Below, in pieces: positions 45,408-54,744 of a DNA stretch of 64,000 nucleotides. The position numbers and the translations under genes were made by a program. The DNA is taken from contig JAFYUM010000030.1 in assembly GCA_017558505.1 (NCBI GenBank), forward strand, positions 1 to 64,000. Direction: 5' to 3'. A model generated the notes under the pieces. The model made no database searches. It was given only the letters and a program-made list of their open reading frames with translations, and was not told the DNA's origin. Each line of letters opens with the position of its first letter. Position 1 is the stretch's first letter. This DNA comes from Ruminococcus sp. Lineage in GTDB: Bacteria > Bacillota > Clostridia > Oscillospirales > Ruminococcaceae.

Positions 45408-46331
45408 TTAGCCGAGCTTTACGCCTTTTTCAAGTTTTCTGCCACGGAGGAAGTCAGCGGTTTTCATACGCTTTGCACCCTCAAGCTGAATTTCTGTAAA
45501 TAATATAACTCCGTTACCACAGCTAACTGCGAATTTATCAATATCTACAATTGTACCAGCCTCGCTTGTAGCAATATCGTGCGAAATTTCAGAAGCAAAT
45601 ACTTTAAGACGCTTTCCGTTCATCATTGTGAAACCGCTTACACCTCTGATTATGTTGTGAATTTCTTCCGCAGATTTTGTGAAATCAAGACTGCTCATAT
45701 CCTTTGTAATCATAGGAGAATAACAGCTGAGGGAATCATCCTGCTTTTCAGGAATAAGAGAACCATCCTCAATCGCTTTGATTGTATCATCAAGAACCTC
45801 TCCGCCCATAACTGCAAGTCTGCCATAAAGCTCGGAATAAGTCTCGTTTTCGCCTATTTCCGTAGACTTTTTTATAAGCATATCGCCTGTGTCAAGTCCC
45901 TCGCTCATCTGCATAGAAGTAACACCTGTTACCTTTTCCCCATTGAGAAGCACCCAGTTAATGGGAGCAGCGCCTCTGTACTTCGGCAGAAGTGAAGCGT
46001 GAATATTGATACAGCCATACTTCGGAAGCTCTAAAATTTCCTTCGGGAGAATTTGTCCGTAAGCCGTTACCACTATCAGATCGGGAGCAATATTGTTTAA
46101 AATCTCCATTGACTTTTCAGCATCCTCGCCCTTTCGCAGGGAAAGAGGCTGATATACAGGAATACCATATTCCTCCGCAACCGCCTTGACAGGAGTGGGA
46201 ATCATCTTGTATCCCCTGCCCTTTGGTTTATCAGGCTGTGTAAATACAGCCGCAACTTCATGTTCAGACTCTGCAAGCACACGTAAGCATGGTACAGCAA
46301 AATCGGGAGTTCCCATAAATACTATTTTCAA
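45408..46331 (-). CDS. fmt: Methionyl-tRNA formyltransferase
   Basis: A 307-residue enzyme that formylates initiator Met-tRNA. It starts MKIVFMGTPDFAVPCLRVL and has the catalytic INIHASLLPKYRGAAPINW loop and GVTSMQMSEGLDTGDML. Full length. It lies directly after def, with which it acts at the two ends of the N-formyl cycle. Confidence 0.96.
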   Translation of the reverse strand: MKIVFMGTPDFAVPCLRVLAESEHEVAAVFTQPDKPKGRGYKMIPTPVKAVAEEYGIPVYQPLSLRKGEDAEKSMEILNNIAPDLIVVTAYGQILPKEILELPKYGCINIHASLLPKYRGAAPINWVLLNGEKVTGVTSMQMSEGLDTGDMLIKKSTEIGENETYSELYGRLAVMGGEVLDDTIKAIEDGSLIPEKQDDSLSCYSPMITKDMSSLDFTKSAEEIHNIIRGVSGFTMMNGKRLKVFASEISHDIATSEAGTIVDIDKFAVSCGNGVILFTEIQLEGAKRMKTADFLRGRKLEKGVKLG

Positions 46332-46333
46332 GT

Positions 46334-46795
46334 TCAGTCCTCCTCGGGTACGTAAAATTCCTCAACAATTTCAGTGAACACATGACCTTCAAGGTGGTCA
46401 TATTCATGGCATACGCACTGTGCCCCAAGGCCTGTGAACTCACGGGTATACCAGTTTCCGTTTCTGTCCTGTGCCTTTAAAACAGCCTTTTTCGGACGTG
46501 TAACATATCCCCATACATTCGGACATGAAAGGCACCCCTCCTGTACACGCTGCTTACCGTCCTTAAGAATTATTTCAGGATTTATAGCCTCGATTTTACC
46601 CTCGTCAAGATGCATGATGAACACACGTCTGCATATTCCCACCTGTGGAGCCGCAAGACCTACACCCTGTGCCTTTTCAAGGGTTTCGTGCATATCGTCA
46701 AGGAGCACTGCCAGTTTATTGTCAAACTTCTCCACAGGTCGACAAACCTTATGAAGAGCCTCATCTTTATCTGTTAAAATTTTTCTGTATGCCAT
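46334..46795 (-). CDS. def: Peptide deformylase
   Basis: A 153-residue metalloenzyme that removes the formyl group from new proteins. The three motifs are present: GVGLAAPQVG, EGCLSCPNVWG and CHEYDHLEG. ATG 46795 is chosen for AGAGGA 8 bases upstream, giving the usual MAYRKILTDKDEAL start; an in-frame Met at 46816 lies inside priA. Confidence 0.95.
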   Translation of the reverse strand: MAYRKILTDKDEALHKVCRPVEKFDNKLAVLLDDMHETLEKAQGVGLAAPQVGICRRVFIMHLDEGKIEAINPEIILKDGKQRVQEGCLSCPNVWGYVTRPKKAVLKAQDRNGNWYTREFTGLGAQCVCHEYDHLEGHVFTEIVEEFYVPEED

Positions 46796-46808
46796 TTTAC
46801 TATCCTCT

Positions 46809-49247
46809 TTATACACCTACATCGCCGTTTATATCGGCATAGAAGGTGATTTTTTTCATTTCCTTCAGCTTTGCACCCTCTGTAAGGATTGAGCTGATAA
46901 ATCCACGCATTTCTGCGGTATTCTTCATTTTCATAATTATCCGCCAACGGAATTTTCCGTTGAGTCTGCCGTATGAGGCTCTTACAGGTCCAAGCACCCG
47001 CACAGGGGTTTTCGGCTGTAATTCACCGAGCCGTATATTCATAAGGCTGATTACAGCGTCAGCACCCGTTTTTACTTCCTCCTCGTCAGCTCCTGCAAAG
47101 CAGAATATGCACATATCGCACATGGGCGGAAATATAAGAGCACGACGTATTGCGATTTCCTCGTTGTAGAAACCTCTGTAATTCTGTTCCGCCGCTAAAT
47201 TCATAATATAATGGTCAGGCATAAACGTCTGCAGAATTGCCCTACCTTTTCGGCTTCCACGTCCACCACGTCCCACAACCTGTGTTATAAGAGAGAACGT
47301 ACGCTCATAGCTACGGAAATCTCCCGCATAGAGAGCCTTGTCAATGGAAAGAACGCCCACAAGGGTAACATTGGGGAAATCAAGTCCCTTGCCAATCATC
47401 TGTGTTCCCACCATGATATCATACTCGCCGTTTTTGAACTCTGTAAAACCTTTTTCATAGGAATAACGTGAAAAAGTTGTATCTGCGTCCATTCGGAGAA
47501 TACGTGCGGAAGGAAAGAACATTTTCAGCTCATCCTCAAGCCGTTGTGTACCGAAACCCATGCTTTTCAACCGTTCCGAACCGCATGCAGGACATACTGC
47601 CGCTGGCTCCTGTGCATAACCGCAGTAATGGCACATAAGCTTGCCGTTTTTACGGTGATATGTCAGGGGAACTGAACAATTCGGGCAGTAAATCGGCTGA
47701 TAGCAGTCAACACAGCTTATAATGGTGTGAAAGCCCCGTCGATTGAGGAGAAGTATACTCTGCTCACCGTTTTTGAGGTTTGAATTCACCTCATCTATAA
47801 GCTGCTGGCTGAATTCTGTGGGATTTCCCGATATACGCTCAATATTCATATCAACAATGGCAACATCGGGCAGAGATGACGCATTATAGCGATTTTTCAT
47901 TTCAAGGAGCTTGTATACGCCCCTTTCCGCCAGATAATAGCTTCCAACCGATGGTGTAGCAGATGCTAAAAGCAGAGTTGCCCCATGAAATGCACATCGC
48001 TGTTTCGCAATATCGTGGGCATGATATCGTGGAGAACTGTCGGACTTATACGATCGTTCTCCTTCTTCGTCAATTATAATAAGTCCGATATTATCAGCAG
48101 GGGCAAATACAGCACTCCTCGTACCGATTATGATATCCGCATCGCCCCGTTTTATTCTTTTATATTCGTCAAGCCTTTGTCCGAGGGACAAGCCACTGTG
48201 AATAACAGCCACTCTGTCGCAGAATAATGCTCTGAATCTTTTCAGAACCTGCGGCGTCAACCCGATTTCGGGAATTAAAAGAATTGCCTTTCGTCCAAGA
48301 CTGACCGTATTATGGATAAGCTTTTCAAAAACCGATGTCTTACCACTTCCCGTAACACCATGAAGCAGAAATACACCTGCATTTTTCTCGGTTATCGCCT
48401 TTAAAACTTCATCGTGCACAGCCTGCTGTTCCTCTGAAAGCACCGTAGAATCGGGATTGACTGACTCCTCTGCACCATCATCAACAGAACGAAGGAGCTC
48501 CATATCATACTCCTCTGCGGCACCATTGGCTACAAGCCTCTTGAAAACAGACTCCGTAAAACCGCACATATATGACGCTTCTTTCACAGAGGCCGTTCCC
48601 CATTCACGGAGAAAATCAGCCGCTCTCTCCTGCTTGGGAGTAAGCCTGAACGCAGTGGGATTGCAGAGAAAATCATAACTTAAACGAATCATACGAACTG
48701 TGGAATCTCCAACAGCCTGCCTGAAAGTATTTTCGGAGCTTATCGCTCCTGTTTCAAGCAATTCGTCAATATAAAGCCGTCCGTTGTCGGTTATATATTT
48801 TTTCAGCAATTCCGTCACAATGGTTTTATCTTCAAGGGACTCCAGAACTTCAAGAAGCTCTCTCGCCTCCCCTGAAAGCTTATCATATTCATTAAAGCCT
48901 TTCACAAGGCGGAAGTTTTCATCTGCCCTGACGCTCATAGCAGGTGGCAGCATTGCTTTAATGCCGTCATACCATGTGCAGAAAGTGCGGTCGTGAAGAA
49001 ACTCCGCAAGCTTCAGCAGCTCCTCATTGAGCACAGGCTCGGTATCAATCTGTGCCGCAACAGGTTTAAGTGATTTTTCATCACCCTCAATAACCCCCAT
49101 TGCAATACCAACTCTCCGCCGATTACCTCTGCCAAAGGGAACGAGAACACGACATCCCCTTTTCAGCTCCATACCACGAGGGATACGGTAGCTGAAAAGC
49201 ATATCAAATGAATAAGCCGTGCCGCTGACAGCGATTTCCGCTATCAA
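46809..49247 (-). CDS. priA: Primosomal replication restart helicase PriA
   Basis: An 812-residue helicase that reloads the replication machinery at stalled forks. Seen in order: N-terminal DNA-binding part, Walker A LLHGVTGSGKTSVFEKLI, IIDEEGERSYK, the zinc region with paired CxxC motifs (CVDCYQPIYCPNC and CHYCGYA, CPACGS), and VGTQMIGKGLDFPNVTLVGV. It begins 4 bases after rpoZ. The coaBC gene that often lies between rpoZ and priA is not here. Confidence 0.96.
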   Translation of the reverse strand: MIAEIAVSGTAYSFDMLFSYRIPRGMELKRGCRVLVPFGRGNRRRVGIAMGVIEGDEKSLKPVAAQIDTEPVLNEELLKLAEFLHDRTFCTWYDGIKAMLPPAMSVRADENFRLVKGFNEYDKLSGEARELLEVLESLEDKTIVTELLKKYITDNGRLYIDELLETGAISSENTFRQAVGDSTVRMIRLSYDFLCNPTAFRLTPKQERAADFLREWGTASVKEASYMCGFTESVFKRLVANGAAEEYDMELLRSVDDGAEESVNPDSTVLSEEQQAVHDEVLKAITEKNAGVFLLHGVTGSGKTSVFEKLIHNTVSLGRKAILLIPEIGLTPQVLKRFRALFCDRVAVIHSGLSLGQRLDEYKRIKRGDADIIIGTRSAVFAPADNIGLIIIDEEGERSYKSDSSPRYHAHDIAKQRCAFHGATLLLASATPSVGSYYLAERGVYKLLEMKNRYNASSLPDVAIVDMNIERISGNPTEFSQQLIDEVNSNLKNGEQSILLLNRRGFHTIISCVDCYQPIYCPNCSVPLTYHRKNGKLMCHYCGYAQEPAAVCPACGSERLKSMGFGTQRLEDELKMFFPSARILRMDADTTFSRYSYEKGFTEFKNGEYDIMVGTQMIGKGLDFPNVTLVGVLSIDKALYAGDFRSYERTFSLITQVVGRGGRGSRKGRAILQTFMPDHYIMNLAAEQNYRGFYNEEIAIRRALIFPPMCDMCIFCFAGADEEEVKTGADAVISLMNIRLGELQPKTPVRVLGPVRASYGRLNGKFRWRIIMKMKNTAEMRGFISSILTEGAKLKEMKKITFYADINGDVGV

Positions 49248-49251
49248 AGAA

Positions 49252-49455
49252 TTATTCCTCGCCGAGAGTGCTTACGATTTTGCACTTGCCGCTTGCAAGC
49301 TCCTCAACAGCTGTCTTAACGGGCTTTTCCTCAAGGGTTTCACCGTTATTGTACAGCTCCTCGGAAATCTCTCTTGCACGTTTCGCAACGCCGATTACGA
49401 GAGAATAACAGCTCTCATTCTTTGAAATTATCTGGTTTACTGCAGGTCTAAGCAT
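49252..49455 (-). CDS. rpoZ: RNA polymerase omega subunit
   Basis: A 67-residue protein with the omega core [30 protein letters not shown]. It helps assemble RNA polymerase. The start overlaps the gmk end by 8 bases, the usual gmk-rpoZ pairing. Confidence 0.93.
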   Translation of the reverse strand: MLRPAVNQIISKNESCYSLVIGVAKRAREISEELYNNGETLEEKPVKTAVEELASGKCKIVSTLGEE

Positions 49456-50053
49456 TTTTGATAACCTCCTCTATAAATTCAGCCTGTGCAGATGTTTTCA
49501 GCTTTTCAGAACGGATAACCGCAAAGAAGTCGCTTACAGCATCCTCCAGAGCATCATTGACAATTATATAATCATATTTATCCATATAGGGCAATTCAGT
49601 AATTGCCGCAGCTATGCGCTTTTCAATTACCTCCTGTGTTTCCGTGCCTCTTTTGTTAAGACGGCGGCGGAGTTCAGCCACAGAGGGCGGAGCGATAAAC
49701 ACAAACAGAGCGTCAGGACGAAGCTCGCGTACTTTCATAGCACCCTGAATTTCAATTTCAAGGATAACATTTATACCCTTATCAAGGTAGCTGTCAACCT
49801 CGGTTTTAAGAGTACCGTAAAAGTTTTCACAATATTCAGCGTGCTCCAGAAATTCATCATTGGAAACCTTCTTTTCAAATTCCTCCTTTGAGATAAAGAA
49901 GTAATTCACACCGTCGATTTCGCCTTCTCTTGGCTGTCTTGTAGTTGTAGAAACTGAACAATGGAAGCTGTTATCCTTTAAGATTTCAGCAAGCATAGTG
50001 CCTTTTCCACAGCCCGAGGGAGCTGAAAATACAATAAGTCTGCCTTTATTCAT
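49448..50053 (-). CDS. gmk: Guanylate kinase
   Basis: A 201-residue enzyme converting GMP to GDP. The P-loop is [17 protein letters not shown], followed by [21 protein letters not shown] and [16 protein letters not shown] 50053 is chosen because it gives the standard [11 protein letters not shown] start and has GGAGG sites just upstream; the frame is open to 50077. It overlaps the remA end. Confidence 0.95.
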   Translation of the reverse strand: MNKGRLIVFSAPSGCGKGTMLAEILKDNSFHCSVSTTTRQPREGEIDGVNYFFISKEEFEKKVSNDEFLEHAEYCENFYGTLKTEVDSYLDKGINVILEIEIQGAMKVRELRPDALFVFIAPPSVAELRRRLNKRGTETQEVIEKRIAAAITELPYMDKYDYIIVNDALEDAVSDFFAVIRSEKLKTSAQAEFIEEVIKNA

Positions 50054-50303
50054 CTGCCTCCGAACCTCCGTTTTCATTTATTCTTGAAGCAAGTGTTTCG
50101 GTTATAAGGGAAGACAGGACGATATGCCCGCTGTCCATTACAATAACCGCTCTTGTCTTTCTTCCGTATGTAGCATCAATTGCCCTGCCGTCGTCCTTTG
50201 CCTCCTGTATAAGACGCTTTATGGGAGCAGATTCAGGGCTTATTACACTTACAATTCTCTCTGCGGAAATCATATTTCCGTAGCCAATATTTATCATCTT
50301 CAT
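50046..50303 (-). CDS. remA: RemA-family DNA-binding regulator (DUF370)
   Basis: An 85-residue protein with the RemA core [29 protein letters not shown] and [17 protein letters not shown]. In Bacillus RemA activates matrix genes by wrapping DNA; in most Firmicutes it lies, as here, between yicC and gmk. The ATG follows the yicC stop by one base, so translation is coupled. A second Met two codons on is an alternative. Confidence 0.92.
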   Translation of the reverse strand: MKMINIGYGNMISAERIVSVISPESAPIKRLIQEAKDDGRAIDATYGRKTRAVIVMDSGHIVLSSLITETLASRINENGGSEADE

Positions 50304-50304
50304 A

Positions 50305-51183
50305 TTATTCTATATTCTGTATCTGTTCACGGATTTTTTCAAGCTCTGCTTTCATATCCACGACAATTTTTGTTATATTCAGATCCTGTGCCTTTGAACC
50401 GATTGTATTTACCTCCCGGTTCATTTCCTGCACAATAAAATCAAGTTTTCTGCCGATTGATTCATTGGAATTTACAAGCTCGCGAAGCTGTGATATATGG
50501 CTTCTCAGGCGGACGGTTTCCTCATCAACTGCAATTTTTTCTGCAAATATAGCAGCTTCTGTAACAATTCTCTGCTGGTCAATGTCCTTGCCCTCAAGAA
50601 CCTCATTGAGCTTTCTGTAAAGTCTGTCACGGTAGTTTGCAACAGTCTGGGGTGAAAGTTCTTCAACTCTGCCTACCATTTCAATGATATAGTCAGCCTT
50701 TTCAAGAACATCATTACGCATTTTCTCGCCCTCTGTTTCACGCATTTTCACAAAGCGTTCAAGAGCCTCATTTGCAACCTTTGAAACATCGTTCCAGATT
50801 TCGTCCTCGTCGTCGGGAGTTTTTTGCACGATGAAAACATCGGGGAGCCTGATAAGATTTGACAATGTAAGGTCATCGGCAATACAAAGCTCATCAGATA
50901 CGCCACGGAGTGCATTTATATAGCCCTCGGCTACACCCTTGTTGATTGCAACCTCGGTATCCCTGCCCTCGATATTGTTTATGGTGACTGACACATCAAC
51001 CTTACCACGGGATATTCCCGATTTAAGGAGCGCTTTAAGCTTTTCGTCTATATAATTGTACGCTCTCGGCACACGGGAATTATATTCATAGTATCTGTGA
51101 TTTACAGAGCGTATTTCAACAAGAATATCTCTGCCGTTAATAATCATCTGCGACCTGCCGTAGCCTGTCATGCTTTTAATCAC
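50305..51183 (-). CDS. yicC: YicC-family endoribonuclease
   Basis: A 292-residue protein with the YicC start [29 protein letters not shown], and the C-terminal [20 protein letters not shown] motif. Relatives are RNases affecting small-RNA levels. The start GTG 51183 has AGAGGG upstream and gives the family's usual length; an ATG at 51171 is possible. It is the first gene of the long operon reaching thiN. Confidence 0.92.
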   Translation of the reverse strand: MIKSMTGYGRSQMIINGRDILVEIRSVNHRYYEYNSRVPRAYNYIDEKLKALLKSGISRGKVDVSVTINNIEGRDTEVAINKGVAEGYINALRGVSDELCIADDLTLSNLIRLPDVFIVQKTPDDEDEIWNDVSKVANEALERFVKMRETEGEKMRNDVLEKADYIIEMVGRVEELSPQTVANYRDRLYRKLNEVLEGKDIDQQRIVTEAAIFAEKIAVDEETVRLRSHISQLRELVNSNESIGRKLDFIVQEMNREVNTIGSKAQDLNITKIVVDMKAELEKIREQIQNIE

Positions 51184-51248
51184 CGAATCGCCCTCTTTCG
51201 TTAAAAATAATACGCAATGCGTAAATTTACGCATAACTACACTATTTT

Positions 51249-51277
51249 ATTATACCACTTTTCATAATAAAATGCAA
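51249..51277 (-). promoter_or_regulatory. Sigma-A promoter of the yicC-thiN operon
   Basis: Minus strand TTGCAT (51277-51272), 17 bases, TATAAT (51254-51249), about 65 bases before yicC. Confidence 0.75.
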
Positions 51278-51303
51278 GGGGTAGAATCTTGAAAAATCGC
51301 ACA

Positions 51304-51328
51304 AAAAGGGACGCCGAAGCGTCCCTTT
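51304..51328 (-). terminator. Intrinsic terminator of the first GH9 gene
   Basis: AAAGGGACGC (51305-51314) and GCGTCCCTTT (51319-51328) with a CGAA loop; a T tract follows on the minus strand. It lies between the GH9 stop and the yicC promoter. Confidence 0.85.
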
Positions 51329-51360
51329 AATTATGCTAATTATCAGCTTAAACTATTCAA

Positions 51361-54300
51361 TTACTTGATAGCAGCGTCATATTCAGCTGTTGTCATTGGG
51401 AAGTCAGTCTCATTGATGAGCTGAGCGTCAACAGCCTGGATAGCAATACCGTCAACAACTGTTAAGCCACCGCCGTTGTCGATAACGTCTGCGTTAGCAG
51501 CACCCTGCTCGGAGAGAGCATACTTATCGGAGTTACCGATAGCCTGGAATATAGCTGCAGCGTCAGCAATTGTTACTGAACCGTCGCAGTTAGCGTCACC
51601 CCAAGCAACCTTACCAGTAGAAGGCTTCTGTGTTGTAGGCTCTGTAGGAGTAGTTGTTGAACCATCACCGACAACATTTCTTGGAGCGATAGCAGCTTCA
51701 TCCTGGAGGAATGAAGTAATCCAAGCAAGAGGAGCGTTCCAGTTGATTGTAACCTCGTTTGTAGACCAAGCTTCGATAGAGTCAACGAAGCATCTCTGTG
51801 ACGGGTTATCTGCTTCACCAGGAACGAATCCGAGAGCACGAACGTATGGATCCTGAAGACCTGCGTTAGGACCACCTGAAAGGATTCCGTCAGGAGCCAT
51901 AGGCAGAGTCTTATCGAGCTCGTAAGACCAGTATCTGTGGTGAGGATTCTTTTCCTTATATGTACCGTAACCTGTTACGAAGGAGAATGAAAGTGGGTTT
52001 GTACCAAGGAGGTAGTCCATAGCAGTTGTAACACCGCTCATGTACTTAATATCAGCTGTAACGTCGTAAGCGTAAGCCATAACGATACAGTTGTTGATTA
52101 CCATGGAGTTTGAACCCCACTCATAACCGTTGATTTCGATTGAAGGAGGCAGGTTGTTAGGATCGTTGTATCCAGGACCATCATATGTATAAGGAATACC
52201 GTAGCCCTGCTTTTCTTCCATTGCGATATACTCATCAGCAGCCTCAAGGATAGCAGAATCAATCTTGCTTGCCTCTGTGTCTGAAAGGAGATCTCTGTTG
52301 AGTGAGAGTGCGAGAGTACCACAGGAAGCAGTATTACCCCAGTTGAATGAAGTGAATGAACCGTCCTTGTTCTCACCGCCGACCATTCTTGTATTACATG
52401 TATAAGCGTACTCAGAAGAATCAAGCTCGCTCTTGAATGTTGATGCAGCAGCAGAATCGCCCATTCTTGAAGCAGAAATGAAGATTTCACAAGCTGCCCA
52501 GTAAGCGTCGTCGAGAACGTTGTTATCACCGTAAGGTCCGCCGCCCTTTGCCTGCCACATAGGAGCATAGAGTGAAGTCTCGTTCTCTTCTTCAGCAGGA
52601 GCATCACAATTAAGTGTAGAGTGTGTTATTTTTGTATCATCATACTCATACCACCACTGCTGATATGCCTCGTAAGCTTCAATAGCTGTCTCAAGGTATT
52701 CTTCAGCCTTAGCAGAATCATAATCAGCCCAGAGTCTTGCAGCCTGAGCAGCACATGCAGAGTAGTTCAGTGTAGCAGCAAGCGTAGGAGGCTTAACGAT
52801 ACGAGTTGTTTCCCACTCTTCTTCGTAGTCCCAAGGTCTTGTAGCAAGTCCTGTCCACTTGTGGTCGTGGAGCTTGTGGTAGTAAAGACCAGCAGCCTTC
52901 TTGCCCCATGTAGGCTCGTCAGATTCAACCTTCATCTGTGCGATCCAGTCAAGCTCTACAGCAGCCTCATCGAGGATATCAGGAACATCGTTTCCAGCTT
53001 CAGGAATTACAACAACGCCTGAATCATCAGCAAACTTTTCCTTATCTGTACCAAAGAGAACAGATCTCTCATACATATTCTGGAGTGTCCAGATAGCGAT
53101 ACCGCCGTTAACAACGTACTTACCGTGGTCACCGGCATCGTACCAACCACCGTTAGCAGTGATTGTAGAGGAAGCGTATGTACCTGTAGCTTCTGTTTCG
53201 CTTGCGTACTCGTTCTTCCAGATCTTCTGTACAGCAGCCTTATCTGTCTTATGACCGCCCTTATGGCCCATTCCTGAACCCTTGCCGTCTTCACCGCCTG
53301 ATGTACAGTATTCATCTTCAATATCAATACCTGAACGGTTCTGATAGAAGTAGTTTACAGCGTTTGTGAGAATGTTGTGGCTCTCATCAAAGTAGATGTT
53401 GTCACCGATATTGAAATCAAATGATCTCCACTTTTCACCAGCGATACGGAGATAGTATCTACCAGGTGTTGTGTAATCAGAGAAATCAAGCTTAAATACG
53501 TTATCAGCAGAATCCTTATCCTTAATCTTGGAGCCGGATGTACCTGTGTAAACAACCTTGCCTGACTTGGAGTCAACAAGCTCGAACTCATATGAGCTCT
53601 TGCTGAGGCTGATAGAAGAATGACCGTAAAGGATATCACCGCTGTTATCAGAAAGTACAGCAACCTTCTTGAGGTTGGGGTAGTAACCGATCTGGTTTAC
53701 AGAGATATAGTTAAGAATGTCATCGCCGTCCATAAGGATGTCGGGATTAGCCTTTGAAGCATAGTCACGGTTTACAGCACCGTAGGAGTTAGCAGGATCA
53801 GCATTACATGAACCCTCTGTGTACTCATCAGGACAATCTGTACAGATGATAGAGATTTCCTCAAACCAGATTTCGTCGCCTTCCTGAGCGTTACCTTCGT
53901 ACTGAGTACCGTCAGCATAGTGGAATGCCCACTCTACAGCTTCAAGATCCTTTGTAGGCTTGAATGTACCCTTGATTGTCTGTGAAGATGTGGAAAGAGT
54001 TGTAGCCTTACCCCACTGACCGCCCATGTGAGGACCCATCTGCATTTCTGTTCCGTTAACAACGAAATACTCCTCATCACCAGCGATATTACCAATCTTT
54101 GAGCAAAGCTCCATACCGTTTCTGCTTGCCTTAACTGTGTAGCTTACCTCATAAGTATGGCCAGCCTTGAAGTTAAGGTTTCTGTGTCTGAACTGAAGGT
54201 CCCACTTCTCGTGGTCGCCACCAGCAGGAACAAGAACCTCAATGTGGAAAGCTCCGTCTTCGATTGCGAAGTCCTGCTTTGCAGGGCTTGTTTCACAAGT

Positions 54301-54450
54301 ATGCCAAGGAAGTGCCTTGTACTCGAAGGATGTCTCACCGAGTACCTGACCTGCAGAAGCAGCCATAGGCGCAACATTAGCAACTGTGGGTGCGATCATA
54401 GAAACTGCCATAACGCTTGCAGCGATCGCGCTTTTAATTCTCTTGTGCAT
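51361..54450 (-). CDS. Dockerin GH9 cellulase with CBM4-like and Ig-like N-terminal modules
   Basis: A 1,029-residue secreted enzyme. Signal peptide about 1-33; a CBM4-like module (about 38-205) with KWDLQFRHRNLNFKAGHTY; an Ig-like CelD_N module (about 240-345) with ISVNQIGYYPNLKKVAVLS; GH9 catalytic domain (about 350-925) with GGWYDAGDHGKY, HHRYWSYELDK and the acid Glu in TNEVTINWNAPLAWI; a short Thr/Pro linker; and a dockerin (about 955-1015) with GDANCDGSVTIADAAAIFQA. This is the common CelK/CbhA-like layout. It should cut beta-1,4-glucan as part of a cellulosome. It has its own promoter, structured leader and terminator. Confidence 0.93.
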   Translation of the reverse strand: MHKRIKSAIAASVMAVSMIAPTVANVAPMAASAGQVLGETSFEYKALPWHTCETSPAKQDFAIEDGAFHIEVLVPAGGDHEKWDLQFRHRNLNFKAGHTYEVSYTVKASRNGMELCSKIGNIAGDEEYFVVNGTEMQMGPHMGGQWGKATTLSTSSQTIKGTFKPTKDLEAVEWAFHYADGTQYEGNAQEGDEIWFEEISIICTDCPDEYTEGSCNADPANSYGAVNRDYASKANPDILMDGDDILNYISVNQIGYYPNLKKVAVLSDNSGDILYGHSSISLSKSSYEFELVDSKSGKVVYTGTSGSKIKDKDSADNVFKLDFSDYTTPGRYYLRIAGEKWRSFDFNIGDNIYFDESHNILTNAVNYFYQNRSGIDIEDEYCTSGGEDGKGSGMGHKGGHKTDKAAVQKIWKNEYASETEATGTYASSTITANGGWYDAGDHGKYVVNGGIAIWTLQNMYERSVLFGTDKEKFADDSGVVVIPEAGNDVPDILDEAAVELDWIAQMKVESDEPTWGKKAAGLYYHKLHDHKWTGLATRPWDYEEEWETTRIVKPPTLAATLNYSACAAQAARLWADYDSAKAEEYLETAIEAYEAYQQWWYEYDDTKITHSTLNCDAPAEEENETSLYAPMWQAKGGGPYGDNNVLDDAYWAACEIFISASRMGDSAAASTFKSELDSSEYAYTCNTRMVGGENKDGSFTSFNWGNTASCGTLALSLNRDLLSDTEASKIDSAILEAADEYIAMEEKQGYGIPYTYDGPGYNDPNNLPPSIEINGYEWGSNSMVINNCIVMAYAYDVTADIKYMSGVTTAMDYLLGTNPLSFSFVTGYGTYKEKNPHHRYWSYELDKTLPMAPDGILSGGPNAGLQDPYVRALGFVPGEADNPSQRCFVDSIEAWSTNEVTINWNAPLAWITSFLQDEAAIAPRNVVGDGSTTTPTEPTTQKPSTGKVAWGDANCDGSVTIADAAAIFQAIGNSDKYALSEQGAANADVIDNGGGLTVVDGIAIQAVDAQLINETDFPMTTAEYDAAIK

Positions 54451-54526
54451 TTTTATACCCTCCCAAAAGATTTAAATATTTTTCTATAACGCAGTACCAG
54501 TGCATATACCGCGATTATAATTATGA

Positions 54527-54583
54527 TTAACGAGGACAGTTACCCCCAATGGGCATAACTTGCACCTGTCCCTTACCCGTTAA
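54527..54583 (-). promoter_or_regulatory. Structured 5' leader of the first GH9 gene
   Basis: Three nested helices: TTAACG (54527-54532) with CGTTAA (54578-54583), GGACAG (54534-54539) with CTGTCC (54566-54571), and an inner GTTA/TAAC plus CCC/GGG helix. The predicted transcript start (about 54581) falls at its outer edge, so the RNA would begin with this structure. It may protect the 5' end or act as a control element. No known riboswitch class was recognised. Confidence 0.6.
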
Positions 54584-54587
54584 ACTA

Positions 54588-54616
54588 ATTATAGTATATT
54601 ACGAAAAAAAAGTAAA
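54588..54616 (-). promoter_or_regulatory. Promoter of the first GH9 gene
   Basis: Minus strand TTTACT (54616-54611), 17 bases, TATAAT (54593-54588). It gives a leader of about 130 bases. Confidence 0.65.
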
Positions 54617-54686
54617 TAGATTTTTGAAATTTCGTATATTTCTATAATATAGCTTTGGAAATTTTGTGCACTTTTTACAATTGACA

Positions 54687-54718
54687 AGAAAAAAACAAAG
54701 AGGGAAAAAACCCTCTTT
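54687..54718 (-). terminator. Intrinsic terminator of the second GH9 gene
   Basis: AAAGAGGG (54697-54704) and CCCTCTTT (54711-54718) pair around AAAAAA; the A run to the left is the T tract on the minus strand. It separates the two cellulase units. Confidence 0.85.
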
Positions 54719-54744
54719 GTGTCTTAATTATGAATAAGTTTATT

